Assembly: GCF_004364435.1 (NCBI RefSeq)
Contig: NZ_SOCT01000011.1
Span: 85,367 to 149,366, forward strand
Origin: Pseudomonas sp. LP_7_YM
GTDB lineage: Bacteria; Pseudomonadota; Gammaproteobacteria; Pseudomonadales; Pseudomonadaceae
DNA length: 64,000 bases
Direction: 5' to 3'
Translations under genes and position numbers: made by a program
Shown: positions 18,035-26,395 of the stretch, piece after piece
Layout: every line of letters begins with the position of its first letter
How positions within the stretch are numbered: the stretch's first letter is position 1
The notes under the pieces: model-generated
The model's database searches: none
What the model saw: the letters and a program-made list of their open reading frames with translations, nothing else
Told to the model about the DNA's origin: nothing

Positions 18035-18763
18035 ATGATCCACACCCCTGTCAGCCGTATGCGGCTAAACCTTCTCGCGCCTTATTTACCGCAGTCCAAC
18101 CGACAAGGCATCGGCGCCCTGGCCGCAAGCAGGCTATTGGTGCATATCGATCCTTACCCGGAGATGGAATGCGGGGATCTGATTGAGCTGTTCTGGGGAG
18201 ATTGTTATGTCGCGTCAACACTTTTATCGAGTGCTGACATTGGACATACATCTGTCCTACATATACCCGAAAGTTTTCTACAGAGCGGCAAGGTCAAAAC
18301 CTACTATCGGGTTACGAAAATCGGCAGCGAGTCCGTCAGGTCTCCCAGTTGCAAAGTGTGGGTCAAACTGGAGACACCCGGCGGTCATTTGCTCAGCGCC
18401 GATGGTAAAGAGAACCAGGGGCTGGCCCCGTTAACGTTTCCGGAGTCGGTCATGAGCCAAGGGTTGAGCAGTCAGCATTTGAAGGACGGCATTCAAATCA
18501 CGATCGATGTTTATCCTCATATGGAGGCGTATGACGAAATCACCTTGCGCTGGGGTGATGTCCGAATGGATCTGCCAGCGCTGACGGAGCAACAGGTGGG
18601 TAAGGCTATTGACGTTCATGTGCCGCCGACATTGATCCGCGAGGCCGGGGACGACCTGCATCAGGAAGTGACCTATTGCGTCATTGATCGAGTGGGCAAC
18701 AACTCACTCTGGGCTCCTGCCCGTTCCATCAACGTCAGCACGAACGATATGGCAAAGTCCTGA
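18035..18763 (+). CDS. Hypothetical protein with two Ig-like beta repeats
   Basis: I do not recognise a named family. The 242 residues hold two copies of one module. Copy 1 (about 35-115) runs LLVHIDPYPEMECGDLIELFWGD ... VWV. Copy 2 (about 148-235) runs IQITIDVYPHMEAYDEITLRWGD ... SINV. Shared features are V/IDxYPxMExxDxIxLxWGD and a late Y-x-V-x-x-x-G-x-x-S segment. The pattern suggests two Ig-like beta sandwiches, as in the long repeat-bearing surface proteins of Pseudomonas, but there is no signal peptide. An in-frame GTG four codons upstream is a possible start. A perfect hairpin follows the stop. Confidence 0.6.
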   Translation: MIHTPVSRMRLNLLAPYLPQSNRQGIGALAASRLLVHIDPYPEMECGDLIELFWGDCYVASTLLSSADIGHTSVLHIPESFLQSGKVKTYYRVTKIGSESVRSPSCKVWVKLETPGGHLLSADGKENQGLAPLTFPESVMSQGLSSQHLKDGIQITIDVYPHMEAYDEITLRWGDVRMDLPALTEQQVGKAIDVHVPPTLIREAGDDLHQEVTYCVIDRVGNNSLWAPARSINVSTNDMAKS

Positions 18764-18774
18764 CGTTGATCTTA

Positions 18775-18816
18775 AAGCACCGTCGAGACGAGCAAAGCTT
18801 TGAGTCGACGGTGCTT
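18775..18816 (+). terminator. Hairpin after the repeat-domain protein
   Basis: Perfect 12-bp arms AAGCACCGTCGA (18775-18786) and TCGACGGTGCTT (18805-18816) enclose an 18-nt loop. There is no T tract on the plus strand, so termination is likely but not certain. Confidence 0.55.
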
Positions 18817-19053
18817 GAGGTCCCATGAGGCGCTCAATCAACGCATCTCAAAGCACACGCTCTACTTCTATGCTTATTCCCAAATGCAAGTTTATTAAAT
18901 GTTTATACACGCTTAGGGTATATGCACCGGACCACCGGACCCCGCAACACTTCCTGCCGCCATCGCGGTGTTGATTTGAGGTCCCAATGGTCACGTACAC
19001 AATTACCCCAGTGCATAACGCCAGGGCATTGCGCGTTAGAGGAAGTCGCCACC

Positions 19054-20295
19054 ATGACTGATCCAAACGCACTTTCTGTCCAGCACACCCTGGACATTGC
19101 TCCCCCTCTGCTGCCCGTTAAAGTACTGCGCGACGACGCGCAGGCGATCGCCGCTGCCTACGAACTTGCAGACCTTGTGCGGCCTGCGGCTGCGACGCGT
19201 GATCGCGAGCGACAGTTGCCATGGACCGAAATCGAACTGTTTACCCGCAGCGGCCTGGGCAGTATTTGCGTACCGCGTGCTTATGGCGGGCCGCAGGTAT
19301 CATTTGCCACCGTAGCGAAGGTATTTGCCATTTTGTCAGCGGCAGACCCTGCAGTCGGGCAGATCCCGCAGAATCATTTCGGCATTCTCAATTCACTGGT
19401 CGGCAGCGCCAGCGAAGCGCAGAAGAAGGTGCTGTTCGCCAGCGTTCTACACGGCGCGCGCATCGGTAACGGCGGCCCTGAACGTGGCACAAAAAATACG
19501 CTTGAAGTGAAGACGCGCCTGACCGCCGACGGTGATCAGTTTTTGCTCAATGGCCGTAAGTTCTACTCCACCGGGGCACTGTTCGCCCACTGGGTTGCCG
19601 TCAAGGCGATCAACGACGACGGTAAACAGGTGCTGGTCTTCGTGCCTCGCGGCACGCCGGGGCTGCACATCATCGACGACTGGTCCGGCTTCGGCCAGCG
19701 CACCACCGCCAGTGGCAGTGTGCTGCTGGAGAACGTGCGGATCAGCGGCGAACTGGTCATCGAAAACTGGAGGCTTGCCCTGGCGCCCGGTATTCAGGGC
19801 GCGGTTTCGCAACTGATTCAAGCGGCCATCGATGCCGGGATTGCCCGTGAAGCCATCGACGAGACCGTCCGCTTTGTGCGTGAGCGCTCGCGTCCGTGGA
19901 TCGACGCCAATGTCGAGCGCGCCAGCGACGATCTGTACGTCATTGCCGATATCGGAAAGCTCAAATTGGAGCTGCACGCAGCCGAAGCGTTGCTGGACAA
20001 AGCCGGTCGCGTGCTGGATGAAATCGCCGCCGCGCCCATCGACGCGCAATCCGCTGCGCGAGCGTCCATCGTAGTGGCCGAAGCCAAGGTGCTCACTACC
20101 GAAATTGCCCTGCAGGCCAGTGAAAAGCTGTTCGAGCTGTCTGGCAGCCGCGCGACGCTGGCCGAATTCAATCTCGATCGCCACTGGCGCAACGCCCGCG
20201 TCCACACCTTGCACGACCCGGTGCGCTGGAAAATTCACGCCGTCGGTGCGTGGAATCTCAACGGCACCCTGCCTGCCCGCCATTCCTGGATCTGA
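19054..20295 (+). CDS. sfnB: SfnB-family sulfur-acquisition flavoprotein (copy 1)
   Basis: This 413-residue acyl-CoA-dehydrogenase-fold protein is of the SfnB type, linked to use of sulfones and other organosulfur compounds in Pseudomonas. Landmarks are VPRAYGGPQVSFATVAKVFAIL, GQIPQNHFGIL, DDWSGFGQRTTASGSV and the C-terminal RHWRNARVHTLHDPVRWK. These align one to one with the next gene. The ATG at 19054 has GAGGA ahead; a longer upstream extension has no such support. It starts a probable operon with the second copy and an FMN monooxygenase. The exact substrate is unknown. Confidence 0.85.
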   Translation: MTDPNALSVQHTLDIAPPLLPVKVLRDDAQAIAAAYELADLVRPAAATRDRERQLPWTEIELFTRSGLGSICVPRAYGGPQVSFATVAKVFAILSAADPAVGQIPQNHFGILNSLVGSASEAQKKVLFASVLHGARIGNGGPERGTKNTLEVKTRLTADGDQFLLNGRKFYSTGALFAHWVAVKAINDDGKQVLVFVPRGTPGLHIIDDWSGFGQRTTASGSVLLENVRISGELVIENWRLALAPGIQGAVSQLIQAAIDAGIAREAIDETVRFVRERSRPWIDANVERASDDLYVIADIGKLKLELHAAEALLDKAGRVLDEIAAAPIDAQSAARASIVVAEAKVLTTEIALQASEKLFELSGSRATLAEFNLDRHWRNARVHTLHDPVRWKIHAVGAWNLNGTLPARHSWI

Positions 20296-20318
20296 ACCAG
20301 ACAACTGGAAACATACCT

Positions 20319-21545
20319 ATGAGCCTTCAATCCTTGCCGCGTGACACGCAGGCGGCTGTCGCGATCATCAAAGATGACACCCAGGCGCTGCAAATTGCCC
20401 ACGCCCAGGCCGAAATCTTCAAAGAGCAGAGCGCCATTCGTGATCGCGAACGTCGTATGCCGCATCTTGAGCTGGAGCAATTTTCCCGATCGGGGCTGTG
20501 GGGTATCAGCGTGCCGAAAGCCTTTGGCGGCGCGGGGGTTTCCAGCGTCACCCTGGCCGAAGTCATCCGCCTCATCTCGGCGGCCGATGGCTCGCTGGGG
20601 CAGATTCCACAGAACCACTTCTACGCCCTCGAAGTGCTGCGCGTGAACGGCAGCCCCGAGCAGCAGAAGCGTCTGTACGCCGAGGTACTTGCGGGCCAGC
20701 GCTTTGGCAATGCGCTGGCTGAGCTTGGGACCAAGACCGCCCACGACCGCACTACGCGCCTGAGCCCGGACCTTAATAGTGAGGGCAAGGGCTGGCGCAT
20801 CAACGGTCGCAAATTCTACGCCACGGGTGCGCTATACGCGCAGCGCATCCCAACGTCGGTGATCGATGACGTTGGCATTCAACGACTGGCGTTCGTCCCG
20901 GCTGATGCGGCGGGCCTTAACGTGATCGATGACTGGAGCGGCTTCGGCCAACGCACCACCGGTAGTGGCTCGGTGGTGTTCGACAACGTGTTTGTCAGCG
21001 TTGAGGATGTGGTGCCGTTTCAGACGGCGTTCGAGCGCCCGACGACCGTCGGCCCGTTGGCGCAGATTCTTCATGCGGCTATCGACACCGGCATCGCCCG
21101 CGCGGCTTATGAAGACGCCCTGCATTTCGTGCGCACTCGCACCCGTCCCTGGATCGATTCGGGCATCGAAAAGGCCGTGGATGACCCTTTGACCCTGCAC
21201 AGTTTCGGCAAGCTAGGCATCCGCCTTCATGCCGCCGAAGCCTTGCTCGAACGCGCCGGCGACTATCTGGACCGGGCGCAGGCCCAGAGCACTGCCGAGA
21301 ACGTGGCACAAGCCTCAATTGCCGTAGCCGAAGCCCGCGCCATCAGCACCGAGATTTCGCTGGCGGCCAGCAGCACGCTGTTCGAACTGGCAGGCTCGCA
21401 GGCGACCCTGGCCGAACACGGGCTGGATCGTCATTGGCGCAACGCGCGGGTCCACACCCTTCATGACCCTGTCCGCTGGAAGCACCACGCCATCGGCAAT
21501 TTCTACCTCAACGAGGTCAATCCTCCACGTCGAGGGACGATCTGA
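20319..21545 (+). CDS. sfnB: SfnB-family sulfur-acquisition flavoprotein (copy 2)
   Basis: A 408-residue paralogue of the previous gene, sharing VPKAFGGAGVSS, GQIPQNHFYALEVL, DDWSGFGQRTTGSGSVV and DRHWRNARVHTLHDPVRWK. The copies differ in the N-terminus and in the substrate-side loops. The stop TGA shares one base with the ATG of the monooxygenase, so translation is coupled. Flavin-dependent oxidation of organosulfur compounds, or delivery of reduced flavin to the partner monooxygenase, is inferred from family and context. Confidence 0.85.
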   Translation: MSLQSLPRDTQAAVAIIKDDTQALQIAHAQAEIFKEQSAIRDRERRMPHLELEQFSRSGLWGISVPKAFGGAGVSSVTLAEVIRLISAADGSLGQIPQNHFYALEVLRVNGSPEQQKRLYAEVLAGQRFGNALAELGTKTAHDRTTRLSPDLNSEGKGWRINGRKFYATGALYAQRIPTSVIDDVGIQRLAFVPADAAGLNVIDDWSGFGQRTTGSGSVVFDNVFVSVEDVVPFQTAFERPTTVGPLAQILHAAIDTGIARAAYEDALHFVRTRTRPWIDSGIEKAVDDPLTLHSFGKLGIRLHAAEALLERAGDYLDRAQAQSTAENVAQASIAVAEARAISTEISLAASSTLFELAGSQATLAEHGLDRHWRNARVHTLHDPVRWKHHAIGNFYLNEVNPPRRGTI

Positions 21546-22909
21546 TGAGCAAGAAAAAAATCCTGCTCAATGCGTTCAACATGAACTGCATCGGGCACAT
21601 CAACCACGGTTTCTGGACCCACCCCCGCGACACCTCGACCCAATACAAGACCCTCGAGTACTGGACCCGGCTGGCTCAGTTGCTGGAGCGCGGGCTGTTC
21701 GACGGACTGTTCATTGCCGATATCGTCGGGGTCTACGACGTCTATCAGAAATCGGTTGATGTGACGTTGAAGGAGTCGATTCAGTTGCCGGTCAACGACC
21801 CGCTGCTGCTGGTCTCAGCCATGGCCGCGGTGACGAAAAACCTCGGTTTCGGCCTGACCGCCAATCTCACCTATGAAGCGCCCTATCTGTTCGCCCGCCG
21901 CATGTCGACGCTCGATCACCTGACGCGCGGGCGCGTGGGCTGGAACATTGTCACCGGTTATCTGGACAGCGCCGCCAAAGCCATGGGCCTCACGGAGCAG
22001 ATCGAGCATGACCGTCGTTACGACCAGGCCGACGAATACCTGGAGGTGCTGTACAAGCTCTGGGAAGGCAGCTGGGAAGACGACGCGGTGATCGAGGATC
22101 GCCAGGCGCGCATCTACGCCCAACCGGAAAAAGTGCACCGCGTGCGCCACCACGGCGAGTTCTATCAGGTGGAGGGTTATCACCTGTGCGAGCCATCGCC
22201 GCAGCGCACCCCGGTGCTGTTTCAGGCGGGCAGTTCCGAACGCGGTTTGCAGTTTGCTGGCAGCAATGCCGAATGCGTGTTCATCAGCGCGCAGAACAAA
22301 CCCGCGACCCGCGAGCAAGTGGACAAGGTACGCGCCAGCGCCGTGGCGGCCGGTCGTAACGCGGACGATATCAAAGTGTTCATGGGCCTCAACGTCATCG
22401 TCGGAGCGACTGAAGAAGCGGCGCACGCCAAGCACGCGGAGTATCTGAAGTACGCCAGCGCCGAGGCCGGGCTTGCGCACTTTGCCGCCTCGACAGGCAT
22501 CGACTTCGCCGACTACGAACTGGACGAGCCCATCCAGCACGTCAAAGGCAACGCCATTCAATCAGCGACGAAAATCCTCAAGAGCAACGACTGGACCCGG
22601 CAGAAACTGCTGGACCAGCACGCGCTGGGCGGTCGCTACATCACCGTGATCGGCTCGCCCGAGCAGGTGGCAGACGAGCTGGAATCGTGGATCGCTGAAA
22701 CCGGTCTGGACGGCTTTAACCTGACCCGCATCGTCACGCCCGAGAGCTATGAAGACTTCATCGATCTGGTGATTCCGCAATTGCAACGGCGCGGTTCGTA
22801 CAAGACCGCTTACGAGCGCGGGACCTTGCGCGAAAAGCTGTTCGCCGGGGGTGATGCGCAGTTGCCGCAGCGGCATGTCGGGGCGAGCTACCGAGTATCA
22901 AACCAATGA
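21545..22909 (+). CDS. LLM-class FMNH2-dependent monooxygenase (NtaA/SnaA/DmoA family)
   Basis: The 454 residues form a luciferase-like TIM barrel. The family pattern includes GFWTHPRDTSTQYKTLEYW, LSTLDHLTRGRVGWNIVT-like text (MSTLDHLTRGRVGWNIVTG), ARIYAQPEKVHRVRHHGEFYQVEG and FQAGSSERGLQFAG. Members oxidise compounds such as dimethyl sulfide or nitrilotriacetate with reduced FMN. In this setting, desulfurisation of an organosulfur compound is the best guess. It is coupled to sfnB copy 2 by a 1-bp overlap. No flavin reductase is encoded next to it. Confidence 0.85.
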   Translation: MSKKKILLNAFNMNCIGHINHGFWTHPRDTSTQYKTLEYWTRLAQLLERGLFDGLFIADIVGVYDVYQKSVDVTLKESIQLPVNDPLLLVSAMAAVTKNLGFGLTANLTYEAPYLFARRMSTLDHLTRGRVGWNIVTGYLDSAAKAMGLTEQIEHDRRYDQADEYLEVLYKLWEGSWEDDAVIEDRQARIYAQPEKVHRVRHHGEFYQVEGYHLCEPSPQRTPVLFQAGSSERGLQFAGSNAECVFISAQNKPATREQVDKVRASAVAAGRNADDIKVFMGLNVIVGATEEAAHAKHAEYLKYASAEAGLAHFAASTGIDFADYELDEPIQHVKGNAIQSATKILKSNDWTRQKLLDQHALGGRYITVIGSPEQVADELESWIAETGLDGFNLTRIVTPESYEDFIDLVIPQLQRRGSYKTAYERGTLREKLFAGGDAQLPQRHVGASYRVSNQ

Positions 22910-22932
22910 TTCAGATCGCTTGACTTGACGTC

Positions 22933-22952
22933 TTCGTGAGCTTGCTCACGAA
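22933..22952. repeat. REP hairpin
   Basis: TTCGTGAGC-TT-GCTCACGAA is a perfect 9-bp stem between the monooxygenase and metQ. It belongs to the same family as the other REP-like units in the window. Confidence 0.65.
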
Positions 22953-23011
22953 AGCGGTCTTGCAAGTGCCTGAAAAACTAAAAATCTGAACACTGACTCG
23001 GACACCACACC

Positions 23012-23806
23012 ATGCGCAAAACCCTTCTGACCCTGGCCCTTTCCTTTGGCCTGTTCACCGGCATCAGCCAGGCGGCGGATCAGCCACTCAAGGTGGGCAC
23101 CACCGCCGCTTTCGCCATTCCTCTGGAAACCGCCGTGGCTGAAGCCGACAAGCAAGGCCTGAAGGTCGAGCTGGTGGAGTTCACCGACTGGATCGCGCCA
23201 AACGTCAGCCTCAACGCGGGCGACATCGATGTGAACTACTTTCAGCACATCCCGTTCCTGGAAAACGCCAAGGCCGCGTCGGGCTTCGACCTGGTGCCTT
23301 ACGCGCCGGGCATCATCAACAACGTTGGCCTGTATTCCAAAAAGTACAAAAGCTTCGATGAGCTGCCCGTGGGCGCCACCGTGGCCATTGCCAACGACCC
23401 GATCAACAGCGGACGCGGCCTGCAATTACTGGCCAAGGCTGGCCTGATCACACTCAAGTCGGGTGTCGGTTACAAGGCCACCGAAGACGACATCACCGCC
23501 AATCCGAAGAAGATCAAGCTGATTCAGGTCGAGGCGGTGCAACTGGTCCGCGCCTATGACGACGCCGATCTGGTGCAGGGCTATCCGGCCTACATTCGCC
23601 TGGCGAAAACCTTCGATGCCGGCTCGGCGATCCTGTTCGACGGCCTGGACCACCCGGAATACGTCATTCAGTTCGTGATCAAACCGGACCACAAGGACGA
23701 CCCGCGCCTGGCCAAATTCATCGACATCTACCAACACTCCCCTGTGGTGCGCGCTTCACTGGATAAAGTGAATGGCTCGCTATATCAGGTTGGCTGGAAG
23801 AACTGA
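23012..23806 (+). CDS. metQ: MetQ-family substrate-binding protein
   Basis: This 264-residue NlpA/MetQ protein binds methionine or a related sulfur compound for the MetNI importer. The signal peptide ends at GISQAAD with an AxA-type site and no lipobox. Family motifs are WIAPNVSLNAGDIDVNYFQHIPFLE and VGATVAIANDPINSGRGLQLL. It starts a tight operon with metN (2-bp gap) and metI. The preceding sulfur genes suggest that the ligand may be methionine, its sulfoxide or another organosulfur compound. Confidence 0.9.
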   Translation: MRKTLLTLALSFGLFTGISQAADQPLKVGTTAAFAIPLETAVAEADKQGLKVELVEFTDWIAPNVSLNAGDIDVNYFQHIPFLENAKAASGFDLVPYAPGIINNVGLYSKKYKSFDELPVGATVAIANDPINSGRGLQLLAKAGLITLKSGVGYKATEDDITANPKKIKLIQVEAVQLVRAYDDADLVQGYPAYIRLAKTFDAGSAILFDGLDHPEYVIQFVIKPDHKDDPRLAKFIDIYQHSPVVRASLDKVNGSLYQVGWKN

Positions 23807-23808
23807 AC

Positions 23809-24936
23809 ATGAATGCAACCGTGCAACGCTCCCTATCACTGGAAGAGCCCGCTGCGCATTGCGCCGCACAGGCGCGCTTGCACCCGCAGAAGGCCGACGC
23901 CCATGTGCGTTTCAGCCAGCTGGGCAAGGTTTATCAAGGCCAGCAAGGACCGGTAGCGGCTCTGCAAGGCATCGATCTGGATATCCAGCGCGGCGAGATA
24001 TTCGGCATCATTGGTCGCAGCGGCGCGGGTAAATCGTCGCTGATCCGCACCATCAATCGCCTGGAGCAACCCAGCAGTGGGCGGGTGTTGATCGATCAGG
24101 TCGACATTGCTGCCTTTAACGAAGACAAGCTGGTGGAGCTGCGCCGAAACATCGGCATGATCTTCCAGCACTTCAACCTGATGTCGGCCAAAACCGTGTG
24201 GAAGAACGTCGAGCTGCCGCTCAAGGTGGCTGGCGTTCCCAAGGAGCAGCGCCAGCGCAAGGTTGCCGAACTGCTGGAGCTGGTCGGCTTGCAGGACAAA
24301 CACAAGGCCTACCCGGCGCAGTTGTCGGGTGGGCAGAAACAGCGCGTCGGTATTGCCCGAGCGCTGGTACATGATCCGCAGATTCTCCTGTGTGATGAAG
24401 CCACCTCGGCGCTGGATCCGGAAACCACGCAATCGATTCTGGGCCTGCTGCGCGAGATCAATCAGCGTCTGGGGCTGACGATCATTCTTATCACCCACGA
24501 AATGGCGGTGATCCGGGAAATCTGTGATCGGGTGGTGATACTGGAAGGCGGACAGGTCGTCGAGCAAGGCCCGGTATGGCAGGTGTTCGGCGATCCGCAA
24601 CATGAGGTCAGCAAGACGCTGCTGGCGCCGTTGCAACACGCGTTGCCGCAAGACCTGCAGGCTCGCTTACACGCGCAGCCTTCGGGCAACAACGCCAGCG
24701 TCGTGCTCGATCTGCAATTCACCGGCAGCGACGGCAACGAGCCGGATCTGTCAGCGCTGTTCAGTGCGTTTGGCGGGCGCGTCAGCCTGCTGCACGGCGG
24801 TGTGGAGCGCATTCAGGGACGAGCGCTGGGGCATTTGCTTCTGGCCGTTAGCCACTCGCCGTTGTCGCCCGAAGAGCTGCTCCTGCGCGCTCGCAAACAA
24901 GCGCAACATGCAAAGGTACTGGGTTATGTGGCTTGA
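23809..24936 (+). CDS. metN: MetN-type ABC ATPase with NIL domain
   Basis: This 375-residue ATPase belongs to the methionine-type importer. About 30 extra residues precede the ABC domain. Walker A GRSGAGKSS, Q-loop FQHFNLM, signature LSGGQKQRVGIARAL, Walker B ILLCDEATSALDP and switch His ITHEMAVI follow. A C-terminal ACT-like NIL domain (about 285-375), which senses intracellular methionine in E. coli MetN, is present. It overlaps metI by 11 bp. Confidence 0.93.
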   Translation: MNATVQRSLSLEEPAAHCAAQARLHPQKADAHVRFSQLGKVYQGQQGPVAALQGIDLDIQRGEIFGIIGRSGAGKSSLIRTINRLEQPSSGRVLIDQVDIAAFNEDKLVELRRNIGMIFQHFNLMSAKTVWKNVELPLKVAGVPKEQRQRKVAELLELVGLQDKHKAYPAQLSGGQKQRVGIARALVHDPQILLCDEATSALDPETTQSILGLLREINQRLGLTIILITHEMAVIREICDRVVILEGGQVVEQGPVWQVFGDPQHEVSKTLLAPLQHALPQDLQARLHAQPSGNNASVVLDLQFTGSDGNEPDLSALFSAFGGRVSLLHGGVERIQGRALGHLLLAVSHSPLSPEELLLRARKQAQHAKVLGYVA

Positions 24937-25570
24937 TCGTTTATGGCAAGGCGTTATCGATACGTTTCTGATGGTCGGCGTGTCATCGCTGATCGCGCTG
25001 GTTCTGGGCATTCCGCTGGCGGTGATTCTGGTCACCAGCAGCAAGGGCGGAATCTTCGAAGCGCCGAATATCAATCGGGTGCTGGGGGCGTTCGTGAACA
25101 TCTTTCGCTCGGTGCCGTTTCTGATCCTGATGGTCGCGCTGATCCCCTTCACCCGGTTGATCGTCGGCACCACCTACGGCGTCTGGGCGGCAGTCGTGCC
25201 GCTGACTATCGCAGCTACACCCTTCTTCGCGCGCATCGCCGAAGTCAGCCTGCGTGAAGTCGATCACGGCTTGATCGAAGCCGCGCAGGCAATGGGGTGC
25301 CGGCGCTGGCACATCGTCTGGCACGTGCTGTTGCCTGAAGCACTGCCGGGTATCGTTGGCGGTTTCACCATCACGTTGGTGACCATGATCAACTCGTCTG
25401 CAATGGCCGGTGCCATCGGCGCGGGTGGCTTGGGTGACATCGCTTATCGCTATGGGTATCAGCGCTTTGATACGCAGGTGATGCTGACGGTGATCGTGTT
25501 GTTGGTGGTGCTGGTGGCAGCGATTCAGCTGGGCGGGGATCGGCTGGCGCTTCGGTTGAACAAGCGATGA
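24926..25570 (+). CDS. metI: MetI-type ABC permease
   Basis: This 214-residue inner-membrane permease has five hydrophobic stretches. It shows the EAA loop EAAQAMGCRRWHIVWHVLLPEAL (about 110-132) and the family C-terminal region GAIGAGGLGDIAYRYGYQRF. I start at the ATG at 24926 (MWLDRLWQGV), inside the end of metN. The longer open frame before it is only metN read in another frame. It ends the metQNI operon; a REP pair follows. Confidence 0.92.
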   Translation: MWLDRLWQGVIDTFLMVGVSSLIALVLGIPLAVILVTSSKGGIFEAPNINRVLGAFVNIFRSVPFLILMVALIPFTRLIVGTTYGVWAAVVPLTIAATPFFARIAEVSLREVDHGLIEAAQAMGCRRWHIVWHVLLPEALPGIVGGFTITLVTMINSSAMAGAIGAGGLGDIAYRYGYQRFDTQVMLTVIVLLVVLVAAIQLGGDRLALRLNKR

Positions 25571-25604
25571 AGAAGATCGATAGCTGAGCTGCTCGCACAC
25601 TACC

Positions 25605-25700
25605 ACTGGCTCACCTGTGAGGAGCGCCTGCTCATGAGGCCCGAAGCATCAGATGGCTGTGCGAACGCTTCGTGAGCAAGCTCACTCCCACCGTTTTTCA
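25605..25700. repeat. REP-like inverted pair after metI
   Basis: TCACCTGTGAGGAGCGCCTGC near 25611 and TTCGTGAGCAAGCTCACTCCCACC near 25668 form opposing REP-type arms. They fill most of the gap between metI and the methyltransferase. Confidence 0.55.
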
Positions 25701-25768
25701 TCGTGGCCCCGACCGTGATCCCGCGCCGGAGTATATTGGCGGCTTCTTCCGCTCAGACTCCTTCGCGC

Positions 25769-26395
25769 ATGAAACTCGATCCGCAGGTCCTCGCTCAGAT
25801 AACCGCCATGACGCTGGGCAACTATAACGACGTGGCCGAGAGCTTTCGCGAAGGCACTCGGGATCACGATGTCAGCCAGAACATCGACGCGCTGTTGCGT
25901 AATGTTCAAAGCACGACACCCTTTCAAATTCTCGATTTCGGCTGTGGGCCAGGGCGAGATTTGCGCACGTTCACGGCTTTGGGGCATATCGCCGTCGGGC
26001 TGGACGGTTCGCAACGCTTCGCCGAGATGGCCCGCGCCGACAGCGGGTGTGAGGTGCTGCAGCAGAATTTTCTGGAGCTCGACCTACCCTCCGAACGCTT
26101 CGACGGCATCTTTGCCAATGCCTCACTGTTTCACGTTCCTGGACAGGAGCTGCCACGGGTGCTGCGGGAGTTGTGCGCAGCGTTGAAACCCGGCGGCGTG
26201 TTGCTCAGTTCCAATCCGCGCGGCAACAACCAGGAAGGCTGGAAAGGCGAGCGTTATGGTGCGTTTCATGATCTGGAGTCATGGCGTGCGCTGCTGAGCG
26301 CTGCAGGGTTTGTCGAAGTCGAGCATTACTACCGGCCAGAAGGCTTGCCCAGGGAGCAGCAACCCTGGCTGGCGAGCGTCTGGCGCAGAGCCTGA
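25769..26395 (+). CDS. Class I SAM-dependent methyltransferase
   Basis: The 208 residues form a Rossmann methyltransferase. Motif I, ILDFGCGPGRDLRTF (about 54-68), binds SAM. The acidic LDGSQRFAEMA, GIFANASLFHVP and LKPGGVLLSSNPRG follow, and a GF-x-E-V-x-x-Y-Y-R-P ending is present. The substrate is unknown; the closest general match is small-molecule methyltransferases (UbiE/Methyltransf_25 type). An upstream in-frame extension lacks a ribosome site. It is convergent with the secreted protein on the other strand, and the two coding ends overlap by 67 bp. Confidence 0.78.
   Translation: MKLDPQVLAQITAMTLGNYNDVAESFREGTRDHDVSQNIDALLRNVQSTTPFQILDFGCGPGRDLRTFTALGHIAVGLDGSQRFAEMARADSGCEVLQQNFLELDLPSERFDGIFANASLFHVPGQELPRVLRELCAALKPGGVLLSSNPRGNNQEGWKGERYGAFHDLESWRALLSAAGFVEVEHYYRPEGLPREQQPWLASVWRRA

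Noticed and set aside
18817..19053. Sigma-54 promoter ahead of the sfnB operon
   Set aside because: SfnR-type control would predict one, but no GG/GC pair with 12-bp spacing and a fitting context was found.
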